Source of the DNA: Streptomyces sp. R28
GTDB lineage: Bacteria > Actinomycetota > Actinomycetes > Streptomycetales > Streptomycetaceae
Assembly (NCBI RefSeq): GCF_041052385.1
Contig: NZ_CP163439.1
Span: 6,251,001 to 6,315,000, forward strand
DNA: 64,000 bases
Direction: 5' to 3'
Positions within the stretch are counted from its first letter, which is position 1, and each line of letters begins with the position of its first letter. Position numbers and translations under genes: made by a program. Of the stretch, positions 9,231 to 16,316 are shown one piece after another. The notes below the pieces were generated by a model, which worked only from the letters and a program-made list of their open reading frames with translations, did no database searches and was not told the DNA's origin.

Positions 9231-9836
9231 GTGCTGACGATTCACGCCGACTCCAGGGGCCACGCGCTCGTCGTCGAGGGCGACTGGATCGCCGATGCCG
9301 GACCGCTGGAGGAGCTCGTCGCCGCCCGTCCGCGGGCGCGGGTGCGGCAGTGGCCCGGCATTCTGACGCCCGGGCTGATCAACATCCACGGCAACGAGCT
9401 GCTGGAGGAGGCCTACCACCCCGATCCGCGCGAGGCCGACGAGCTGGGCACCGAGCCGCTGACCGGGGACGCGCTGGCGGCGCTCACCATGGACGACGCC
9501 CGCTGGGGCGCGAGCGCCCGGCGCGGGGTGCAGCGGATGCTGGCGTACGGCACGGTCCGCGCCGCCTGTGAGGAACTGCGCAACCGCGCGGTGCGGGATG
9601 CCGTGCGGCGCACCGGTCTGGCGGTGATGGGCCGCATCGGGCGCCCCGACGGCGTTCCCTCCCTCGATCCGTACGCCTCCGGGTGGCCGGTTGATTTCCC
9701 GCCCCCGCGCGAGCGCGGGTCCGCCGCCCGGTTCGCCGTGTTCGACGTACGGGACGAGGCCGAACTCGCGGAGCGCGGCGCGGGCACGTGCGTGGCGACC
9801 GTGGTGGACGGGCGGATCGTGTACCGACGCCGGTAG
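9231..9836 (+). CDS. Short amidohydrolase/imidazolonepropionase-like protein lacking most of the barrel
   Basis: The 201-residue product resembles only the ends of an amidohydrolase. It has the N-terminal composite strand region (VVEGDWIADAGPLEEL), the PGLINIHGN segment and a C-terminal VATVVDGRIVYRRR strand. The usual HxH metal motif after PGLI is replaced by HGN, and the protein is about half normal length. Metal-dependent hydrolysis is therefore doubtful. The GTG start is 7 bp after mqnC, which suggests a link to menaquinone metabolism, but this is inference from position only. Confidence 0.7.
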   Translation: MLTIHADSRGHALVVEGDWIADAGPLEELVAARPRARVRQWPGILTPGLINIHGNELLEEAYHPDPREADELGTEPLTGDALAALTMDDARWGASARRGVQRMLAYGTVRAACEELRNRAVRDAVRRTGLAVMGRIGRPDGVPSLDPYASGWPVDFPPPRERGSAARFAVFDVRDEAELAERGAGTCVATVVDGRIVYRRR

Positions 9837-9874
9837 GTCTTGGCGCGGGGTCCCGGAAGGGTCCTGGCGCGGGG

Positions 9875-9910
9875 TCTGACACGGGGCCTGACACGGGGCC
9901 TGACACGGGG
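9875..9910. repeat. Three tandem 12-bp repeats
   Basis: Units YCTGACACGGGG run at 9875-9886, 9887-9898 and 9899-9910, preceded by looser copies of the CTGGCGCGGGG type from about 9841. They fill the short gap between two convergent genes and probably reflect slippage. No stem-loop is evident. Confidence 0.85.
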
Positions 9911-9936
9911 TCCTGGATCGGCGGCCCGGCACGGGG

Positions 9937-10998
9937 TCAGCCCGAGAACGCCTCCGCGAACGCGCCCTCCTCCTGGTCGACCCCGCTGCAGTTCGTCAGC
10001 GGGTCGTCCGAAGAGGAGCCGTCCGCGCAACTCCGGTCCCGGAACGTCGCCCACATCGACACCCACCCGATCCCCTTCTCCTCGGCGAACTCCCGTACCT
10101 GCGCCGCGTCGTCGAGGGTGAACGTCTCGTTGTCGACGTCGTTGACGCCGAGCATCGAGGTGAGCGCCATGGCACGCCAGGCGGTCGCGTCGGAGGTGCC
10201 GAAGATCTCCTGGAGCTGTGTGTGCGTGGCCTTGGCGGAGGTGAGGGCGTAGTCGCCCATGTCGCCGGTGTACGACTCGCCGTAGTTCATCGTCATGATG
10301 TTGACGGTGGAGACCTGGACGTCGTGCTCGTTGGCGGACTCCAGCAGCGCCACGCTGTCGTCGTCGAGTCCTGAGGGCATCACCGGCAGGGTGAACGAGA
10401 CCTCCAGATCGCTGCGTTCCTTCTGCAGCAGCGCGATCGCCTGCGAACGCAGGTCCACCGAGTCGGAGTCGGTCAGCTCATCGCCCTCGATGTCGAAGTC
10501 GGCCTGCGACGAACCGGCCGCGTCCAGTGCCTTCCCGTACGCCGCCGCCAGTTCGGACGCGCTGTCGCAACTCGCCGCCAGCTCCTTGCCGGAGGCGCCG
10601 CCGAAGGAGACCCGGACGGTGGCGCCGTCCTGGGTGAGCCGCGCGATACGGGACTTCGTGGCCGAGTCGGTGATGGTGGTCGAGCCGTTCCACTTGGGGG
10701 TGCAGTCGCTGCCGTCCGAGATCACGAAGGCCAGGTTGTACGTCGCCGGGGAGCCGGCGGAGTCGTTGTCGGAGGCCTCGTTGGAGCTGACGTAGGGGGC
10801 GTACGACGTGCTCGACGAGGCCGATTGGGAGGCTGAATCGGAGGCCGATTCGGAGGTGGAATCGGAAGGCGATGCGCTGGGCTGCCGCGGGTTCGGCGGT
10901 GCCGCGTCCGTCGTGTCGTCGGAGCCCGCGGAGCACCCCGTGATGGCCAGTGCAAACATGCAGGTGAGCCCGGCCGTCGCTGTCAGGAAACTCCGCAT
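9937..10998 (-). CDS. Chitinase-like (GH18-type) lipoprotein with altered active-site motif
   Basis: The 353-residue product has a lipoprotein signal (LAITGC, Cys22), a long Ser/Asp-rich linker, then a domain with the order of GH18 chitinases: VRVSFGGASG (strand 3 SxGG region), SQADFDIEG (strand 4) and VNIMTMNYGE (strand 6). In active enzymes strand 4 reads DGxDxDxE. Here the two inner Asp and the Glu are present, but the first Asp-Gly is Ser-Gln. It is presumably anchored on the outer membrane face. It may bind or slowly cleave aminosugar polymers, or be a non-enzymatic relative. Confidence 0.8.
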   Translation of the reverse strand: MRSFLTATAGLTCMFALAITGCSAGSDDTTDAAPPNPRQPSASPSDSTSESASDSASQSASSSTSYAPYVSSNEASDNDSAGSPATYNLAFVISDGSDCTPKWNGSTTITDSATKSRIARLTQDGATVRVSFGGASGKELAASCDSASELAAAYGKALDAAGSSQADFDIEGDELTDSDSVDLRSQAIALLQKERSDLEVSFTLPVMPSGLDDDSVALLESANEHDVQVSTVNIMTMNYGESYTGDMGDYALTSAKATHTQLQEIFGTSDATAWRAMALTSMLGVNDVDNETFTLDDAAQVREFAEEKGIGWVSMWATFRDRSCADGSSSDDPLTNCSGVDQEEGAFAEAFSG

Positions 10999-11234
10999 TG
11001 CGTACGTACCCGCTTTCGTGATTTCGATCCCTTTCGAAAGACCTCATACGTCTCCCGGGCGGAAATGTCTCACACTCCGCCGGGGCCTGGGCCTTCAACT
11101 CCTTTCACAGAGCTGTGAGGTGCGTAGGCGTTCGCGGGAACTCTCAGGAAGTGGATAGGTTAAGGCGTTTCTCATGGGCGTCTCACACGAAGTACAGAGC
11201 CGTGGGCACATAAAGGTTCCCTAATGTCCGGGGA

Positions 11235-11654
11235 ATGCATTCCGAGCCTGCCATCGAAAACCGCGCCGCCGAACCTGTGCGCGGTCGCCGCCGCAAACGC
11301 GGCAACGGGTCCGTCGAGGGGCCCGTGTTCGTTGACAACTCCGGACGCCGCTCCAAGCTGCTGCGTCGTATCGGCCTTCTGGTCGGCGTCGCCTGCCTCG
11401 GGTACGCGGTCGTGCTGGGCATGGCCTTCATGGGCGTCGGCACCTCGCTGACGCCGTCCGAGCTGCTGCCCTTCGCGGGCGGCGGCCCGGCCGGTGCCCC
11501 GAACTCCGGCCCCGGTGGCGCCCAGCCCCAGGGCGGTGTCGGCACCCCGCCCACGAAGCCCACCGGGACGCCGCCGACGGGCACCGCGACCGGCGAGCCG
11601 CCCACTTCCGCCCCGAGCGTGTCCGCCTCCGCCTCCGCGGCCGCCGCCAACTGA
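11235..11654 (+). CDS. Small single-pass membrane protein, unknown function
   Basis: The 139-residue protein has a basic cytoplasmic N-terminus (RGRRRKRGN), one membrane segment near residues 46-66 (IGLLVGVACLGYAVVLGMAF) and an extracellular Gly/Pro/Thr/Ser/Ala-rich tail that ends in a run of Ala. No domain is recognisable. It lies 19 bp before the next membrane gene and is probably co-transcribed with it. The ribosome site before the ATG is weak, so the start is uncertain. Confidence 0.65.
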   Translation: MHSEPAIENRAAEPVRGRRRKRGNGSVEGPVFVDNSGRRSKLLRRIGLLVGVACLGYAVVLGMAFMGVGTSLTPSELLPFAGGGPAGAPNSGPGGAQPQGGVGTPPTKPTGTPPTGTATGEPPTSAPSVSASASAAAAN

Positions 11655-11673
11655 CCGGGACGCACCCACACTC

Positions 11674-12420
11674 ATGACAACGACGACTCCCTCACGCGGC
11701 CGCCGCCGCGCCCCCACCCGAATCCAGCGGGCAGCGGGCAAGGCCGCGGCGTTGCAGAAACCGCGCGTCATCCTCGCCGGACTGCTCCTGCTCGCGCTGA
11801 CCAGCATCATGCTGCTGCTGCTCTCGCTGGGCCCGGTCCTGGTCCTCCACTTCGCGTGGGAGCCGCCGGACGACCGCTTCGGCAGCGCGCTCACCGACCT
11901 GGCCACGTTCCTCTTCTGCTGGATCCTCGGCTTCGCGCACCGCGACGGCGTCCTGCGGCGGCTGAAGCCGTTGGCCGTCGCCACCCTCTCCCTCGCGGCG
12001 ATCGCGTACGGCGGCTGGTACGCCTTCACACACCAGGCCGAAACCGGCTCCTACGACCTGGACGACATCCCCCTCGCCCAGGCGTTCTGGTCGGCGGGCT
12101 ACGTGACGCTGCTGATGTACGCCAAGAAGGTTTTCCGGATCGACTTCGCCCGGCTCACCCGCTTCCGTCGCACCGACCGCCTCGTCACGGTCTTCAACGC
12201 GCGCGCGGTCACGATCTACCTCTGGCACGAGATCGCCCTGATCCTCGCCGTCCCGCTGATCGACCAGTTCTGGAACGTGCCCGCGTTCGAGAAGTACCTG
12301 GCGCTGGAGAGCCAGTGGTTCATGTTCGGCATCGGCTGGATCCTGATCGCGGTGTTCGTCCTGTTGTGCGGCTGGGTGGAGGACGTGGCCGGGAAGAAGA
12401 AGCCCAGGCTCGTTCCGTGA
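11674..12420 (+). CDS. Apparent fusion remnant: deacetylase/glycosyltransferase N-terminus joined to acyltransferase-3 C-terminus
   Basis: The 248-residue membrane protein begins with a basic stretch and first membrane helix (APTRIQRAAGKAAALQKPRV, then ILAGLLLLALTSIMLL). I recall this start from the streptomycete bifunctional polysaccharide deacetylase/GT2 proteins found at this locus. From about residue 48 it reads like the second half of an acyltransferase-3 protein (FLFCWILGFAHRDGVLRRLK, later NARAVTIYLWHEIALILAVP). The catalytic N-terminal half of the acyltransferase and all deacetylase and glycosyltransferase domains are missing. About six membrane segments remain. The frame is open throughout, so a product could be made, but enzyme activity is unlikely. 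The fusion reading depends on family memory. Confidence 0.6.
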   Translation: MTTTTPSRGRRRAPTRIQRAAGKAAALQKPRVILAGLLLLALTSIMLLLLSLGPVLVLHFAWEPPDDRFGSALTDLATFLFCWILGFAHRDGVLRRLKPLAVATLSLAAIAYGGWYAFTHQAETGSYDLDDIPLAQAFWSAGYVTLLMYAKKVFRIDFARLTRFRRTDRLVTVFNARAVTIYLWHEIALILAVPLIDQFWNVPAFEKYLALESQWFMFGIGWILIAVFVLLCGWVEDVAGKKKPRLVP

Positions 12421-12463
12421 GGGCATCGGCTGCTTCCGTGCGGGCGGCTGCAAGAATGGGCAC

Positions 12464-13159
12464 GTGACCCGCGCTTCCCTGAACAAGCAGCCGCACGAAG
12501 TCGCCTCGATGTTCGACGACGTGGCGGAACGGTACGACCTGACGAACGACGTGCTGTCGCTCGGCCAGGACCGTGTGTGGCGCAAGGAGGTGGCGAAGGC
12601 GGTCGACGCCCGCCCCGCGCAGAAGGTCCTCGACCTGGCGGCCGGCACGGCCACCTCGTCCCTTCCCTTCGCGCAGACGGGCGCGTACGTCGTCCCTTGC
12701 GACTTCTCCCTCGGCATGCTCCAGGTCGGCAAGAAGAAGCACCCGTGGCTGCCGCTCACTGCGGGCGACGCGACGAAGCTGCCGTTCCGGGACGACACCT
12801 TCGACGCGGTCACCATCTCCTTCGGGCTGCGCAACGTCCAGGACTTCGACGCCGCGCTGCGTGAGATGTACCGGGTGACGCGGCCCGGCGGCCGGGTCGT
12901 GATCTGCGAGTTCTCGCACCCGACCTGGGCGCCCTTCCGCACGGTCTACACCGAGTACCTGATGCGCGCCCTGCCCCCGGTCGCCCGCGCGGTGTCCTCG
13001 AACCCCGACGCGTACGTCTACCTGGCCGAGTCGATCCGCGCCTGGCCCGACCAGCCGGCCCTCGCCGAACGCCTGCGCAAGGCCGGCTGGTCGAAGGTGG
13101 CCTGGCGGAACCTGACGGGCGGCGTGGTGGCCCTGCACCGGGGCTTCAAGGAGAGCTGA
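12464..13159 (+). CDS. menG: Demethylmenaquinone methyltransferase (MenG/UbiE family)
   Basis: The 231-residue protein has the UbiE/MenG order: a FDDVAERYDLTNDVLSLGQD start, SAM motif KVLDLAAGTATSS at 54-66, ISFGLRNVQD and PGGRVVICEFSHP. The enzyme C-methylates demethylmenaquinone, the last nuclear step of menaquinone synthesis, at the membrane. The length is normal. The start is a GTG 43 bp after the preceding gene. The setting, with mqnA, mqnC and complex I nearby, supports the respiratory role over general methylation. Confidence 0.94.
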   Translation: MTRASLNKQPHEVASMFDDVAERYDLTNDVLSLGQDRVWRKEVAKAVDARPAQKVLDLAAGTATSSLPFAQTGAYVVPCDFSLGMLQVGKKKHPWLPLTAGDATKLPFRDDTFDAVTISFGLRNVQDFDAALREMYRVTRPGGRVVICEFSHPTWAPFRTVYTEYLMRALPPVARAVSSNPDAYVYLAESIRAWPDQPALAERLRKAGWSKVAWRNLTGGVVALHRGFKES

Positions 13160-13189
13160 GCGGCCTCGAGCAGAGCCGAGTGCCAGGCC

Positions 13190-13549
13190 TCAAGCAGAGC
13201 TGACGACGGGGTACGGGTCTCCGGGCTCGTCGAGCTCGCGCTCCAGCCCGCCCTTCGGTGGCCGCGGGGCGCGTGGCTCGCGTACGCCTCCGCCGCCCTC
13301 GCCCTCGCCCTCGCCCTCGCCGAAGTCGAACCAGACGTAGACCAGAGAGTCCCGCGGCACCTCGGCACCGGGCTCCGGATACTGGCGTACGACGTAGTCG
13401 ACGACGGTGAGGTGGAAGTCCGGCCGGTCCGGTGCGTTGAGGAGCAGGCCGTGCGACTTCGCTGCCTCGCGCGCGTCCATGGCCATCAGCCCGACGAGCT
13501 TCGGTACCCGCACCTCGGGCGTTTTGGGTGTTATGCGCACAGATGTCAC
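13190..13549 (-). CDS. PASTA-domain protein
   Basis: The 119-residue product holds one PASTA domain near residues 11-76 (VRVPKLVGLMAMDAREAAK, then VVRQYPEPGAEVPRDSLVYV), the fold that binds peptidoglycan stem peptides or beta-lactams in kinases and penicillin-binding proteins. It has no signal peptide or membrane segment in this reading, which is unusual for a wall-facing domain. The tail is charged and low in complexity (GEGEGEGEGGGG). The GTG start has no clear ribosome site, so the start is uncertain. It is convergent with menG. Confidence 0.75.
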   Translation of the reverse strand: MTSVRITPKTPEVRVPKLVGLMAMDAREAAKSHGLLLNAPDRPDFHLTVVDYVVRQYPEPGAEVPRDSLVYVWFDFGEGEGEGEGGGGVREPRAPRPPKGGLERELDEPGDPYPVVSSA

Positions 13550-13657
13550 CCCCAGCGGTACTGGCAGGGTAACCGCCCGGGTGTGCCACCCGGAAGCGTC
13601 AAGTACCTTTCTGTAGCAGTCGGTTACCCAGAGTCACCAGTGGGCGTGAATCCGGCG

Positions 13658-14164
13658 TCACAGATCGAGTCGGTAGCAGTGCCCCTGCTGCCGCGCATCC
13701 GGTGTGGTGAACACTTCGGCGAGCCGCATCTCCAGCCGCCGCGTCACCGCGATCGACCGCTCGTTGCGGGCGTCGACCATCGCCACCACGCTCGGCACCC
13801 CGGCCGCCCGCACCCGCTCCAGCGCCAACTGCGCGGCCGCGGTGACGTACCCCTTGCCCCAGTGCTCCCGTCCGAGCCGCCAGCCGATCTCGATCTCCCC
13901 CGTGGGACCCCAGGCCCGCTCCCACGGCTGGGCTCCGGTGAAGCCGATGACCTGCTCGTTCTCGTCGAGCATGGTCCACAGGCAGAACCCGCGCTCGGCG
14001 TCGTGCCGGCGCTGGCGGGCGGTGAGTTCCTCGTAGACGGACAGCTCCGCGGCCCTGCCGCCGTGGAACTCCATGACATCCGGGTGGGCGAAGACCCGGT
14101 GCCAGGCGACGGCGTCCTCGTCGGTGGGGACACGGAGCCGTACGACAGGGAGAACTCGGTTCAC
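13658..14164 (-). CDS. GNAT family N-acetyltransferase
   Basis: The 168-residue protein follows the RimJ/RimL-like GNAT pattern: a LRVPTDEDAVAWHRVF start, VIGFTGAQPWE strand, and the acetyl-CoA loop GREHWGKGYVTAAAQLALE with a modified Q/RxxGxG motif. It ends with NERSIAVTRRLEMRLAEVF. These enzymes acetylate amino groups of proteins or small molecules; the substrate cannot be told. It is divergent from the MenJ-like gene, with 98 bp between them. Confidence 0.88.
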   Translation of the reverse strand: MNRVLPVVRLRVPTDEDAVAWHRVFAHPDVMEFHGGRAAELSVYEELTARQRRHDAERGFCLWTMLDENEQVIGFTGAQPWERAWGPTGEIEIGWRLGREHWGKGYVTAAAQLALERVRAAGVPSVVAMVDARNERSIAVTRRLEMRLAEVFTTPDARQQGHCYRLDL

Positions 14165-14262
14165 GGAGGCAGCCCTTCAGCCGGGTGATCAGTGCTGCTG
14201 AATAGACTGCCCATGTCCAGTGCCGCTCGGCACACAGATTTCGAACTTGGGGAGATCCCGCC

Positions 14263-15570
14263 GTGAGTGTCGTGACCGAGCCCATCTCCTCACCCCTCTC
14301 CGAGAACACCGCCGATGTGATCGTCGTGGGCGCGGGGCCGGCCGGCGCCACGACGGCGTACCACCTGGCCAAGTCCGGCCTCGACGTCCTCCTGCTGGAG
14401 AAGACCGAGTTCCCGCGGGAGAAGGTCTGCGGTGACGGCCTGACTCCGCGCGCGGTCAAACAGTTGGTGGCGATGGGCATCGACATCTCCGAGGAAGCCG
14501 GCTGGCTGCGCAACAAGGGGCTCAGGATCATCGGCGGCGGTGTACGCCTCCAGCTGGACTGGCCCGACCTCGCCTCCTTCCCCGACTACGGCCTCGTCCG
14601 CAAGCGCGACGACTTCGACGAGCAACTCGCCCGCCAGGCCCAGAAGGCGGGCGCCCGCCTCTACGAGCGCTGCAACGTCGGCGCCCCGATCATCGACGAC
14701 CGCACCGGCCGTATCACCGGCGTCCACGCCAAGCTCGGCGAGGAGAAGCGCGAGGTCACCTTCCACGCGCCGCTGGTCGTCGCCGCGGACGGCAACTCCA
14801 CGCGTCTGTCCCTGGCGATGGGCCTGCACCGCCGCGAGGACCGTCCGATGGGCGTGGCCGTACGGACGTATTTCGAAAGCCCGCGCCACGAGGACGACTA
14901 CCTCGAGTCCTGGCTGGAGCTGTGGGACCGCCGCGGCCCCGGCGAGGACCGCCTCCTGCCCGGCTATGGCTGGATCTTCGGCATGGGCGACGGCACGTCG
15001 AACGTCGGCCTGGGCGTGCTCAACACCTCGGACTCCTTCAAGGAGCTGGACTGGCGCGAGGTCCTCAAGGCCTGGTGCGCCTCGATGCCGGAGGACTGGG
15101 GCTACACCCCGGACAACATGACCGGCCCGATCCGCGGCGCCGCCCTCCCCATGGCCTTCAACCGCCAACCGCACTACACCAAGGGCCTGCTGCTGGTCGG
15201 CGACGCCGGCGGCCTGGTGAACCCCTTCAACGGCGAGGGCATCGCCTACGCCATGGAGTCCGGCCAGATCGCCGCCGACGTCATCGTCCAGGCCCACGCC
15301 CGCTCGACCCCCGCGGGGCGTGAACTGGCCCTCCAGCGCTACCCGCGCGTCCTGAAGGACACCTACGGCGGCTACTACACGCTGGGCCGCGCCTTCGTGA
15401 AGCTCATCGGCAACCCGAAGGTCATGAAGATCGCGGCCCAGCGCGGCCTGACCCACCCGCTCCTGATGAAGTTCACCCTGAAGCTCCTGGCCAACCTCAC
15501 CGACCCGACGGGCGGCGACGCGATGGACCGCATCATCAACGGGCTGAGCAAGGTGGCGCCGAAGGCCTGA
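14263..15570 (+). CDS. Geranylgeranyl reductase-family flavoprotein, probable menaquinone reductase (MenJ-like)
   Basis: The 435-residue protein has the FAD dinucleotide fold (DVIVVGAGPAGATTAYHLAK, GxGxxG near 23-28), the family motif EKVCGDGLTPRA and the second FAD motif LLVGDAGGLVNPFNGEGIAYAMESG. The family saturates prenyl chains; in mycobacteria MenJ reduces one isoprene unit of menaquinone. Streptomycetes make partly saturated menaquinones, and the gene lies between menG and the nuo operon, so menaquinone is the likely substrate. A GGGGAGA ribosome site supports the GTG. Confidence 0.88.
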   Translation: MSVVTEPISSPLSENTADVIVVGAGPAGATTAYHLAKSGLDVLLLEKTEFPREKVCGDGLTPRAVKQLVAMGIDISEEAGWLRNKGLRIIGGGVRLQLDWPDLASFPDYGLVRKRDDFDEQLARQAQKAGARLYERCNVGAPIIDDRTGRITGVHAKLGEEKREVTFHAPLVVAADGNSTRLSLAMGLHRREDRPMGVAVRTYFESPRHEDDYLESWLELWDRRGPGEDRLLPGYGWIFGMGDGTSNVGLGVLNTSDSFKELDWREVLKAWCASMPEDWGYTPDNMTGPIRGAALPMAFNRQPHYTKGLLLVGDAGGLVNPFNGEGIAYAMESGQIAADVIVQAHARSTPAGRELALQRYPRVLKDTYGGYYTLGRAFVKLIGNPKVMKIAAQRGLTHPLLMKFTLKLLANLTDPTGGDAMDRIINGLSKVAPKA

Positions 15571-15581
15571 CCCGGCGGCGA

Positions 15582-16208
15582 CTACCGGTTGAGGGCCTCG
15601 ATGTTGGCGGCCCGGCGTGCGAAGACCTCCTCCCGCCGGTCCGCCACCTGCCGCAGGGCGTCCTTGCGTTCGCGCTTGGAGAGCCGGTCCAGATAGACAT
15701 GGCCGCCCACGTGGTCGTTCTCATGGGCGAGGCAGCGGGCGAAGTACCCCGTGCCCTCGATCACGAGTGGCTCGCCGTCCTTGTCGTACCCGCGCACCAC
15801 GGCCCGGTCCGGGCGCGGTACGTCCATCACCGCGCCCGGCACGGAGAGGCAGCCCTCGCTGTCGTCCAGCAGCCTGCGCCCGGCCGGGTCGAGTGGCTCC
15901 AGCACCGGGTTCACGATGTGCCCGACATGCCGGACCCCGTCGTCGTCCGGGCAGTCGTACACGAACAGCCGCAGATCGACACCGACTTGGTTCGCCGCCA
16001 GTCCCGCCCCCTCGGCGATGTACATCGTCAGGAACATGTCGTCGATGAGCGCGGCGAGATCGGGCCCGAACTCGGTGACATCCCGGCACGGCTTGTGCAG
16101 CACCTCTTCCCCCACCTCGGTGATCCTGCGCACCGTCCCACGCCGGGCCTCGGGCGCGAGCGGCGGATACGACTCGACGGGCCTGCCTTGCACGAAAACG
16201 CTGGGCAT
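15582..16208 (-). CDS. def: Peptide deformylase
   Basis: All three deformylase motifs are present in the 208 residues: GAGLAANQVG (67-76), EGCLS with metal ligand Cys120 (118-122) and HENDH with the two metal His and catalytic Glu (162-166). The enzyme removes the formyl group from new N-terminal methionines in the cytoplasm. The ATG at 16208 is chosen because AAGGAGA lies 7 nt upstream. Streptomycetes carry several deformylase genes, so this may be one of a set. It is divergent from the FAD oxidoreductase. Confidence 0.93.
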   Translation of the reverse strand: MPSVFVQGRPVESYPPLAPEARRGTVRRITEVGEEVLHKPCRDVTEFGPDLAALIDDMFLTMYIAEGAGLAANQVGVDLRLFVYDCPDDDGVRHVGHIVNPVLEPLDPAGRRLLDDSEGCLSVPGAVMDVPRPDRAVVRGYDKDGEPLVIEGTGYFARCLAHENDHVGGHVYLDRLSKRERKDALRQVADRREEVFARRAANIEALNR

Positions 16209-16316
16209 CGCTGTGTCTCCTTGTTGTCCTTGCGCTGTTGCGTGTTGTGAGGATGCTGTGGCCGGCCGAGAAACGGGCTTCCGACCTCCGCGGACCCTCC
16301 CTACCCTCACGGATTC

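Noticed and set aside
11130..11165. ECF sigma-factor promoter (GGAAC then GTT) before the small membrane protein
   Set aside because: The -35 pattern is suggestive, but the -10 is too short and degenerate to call.
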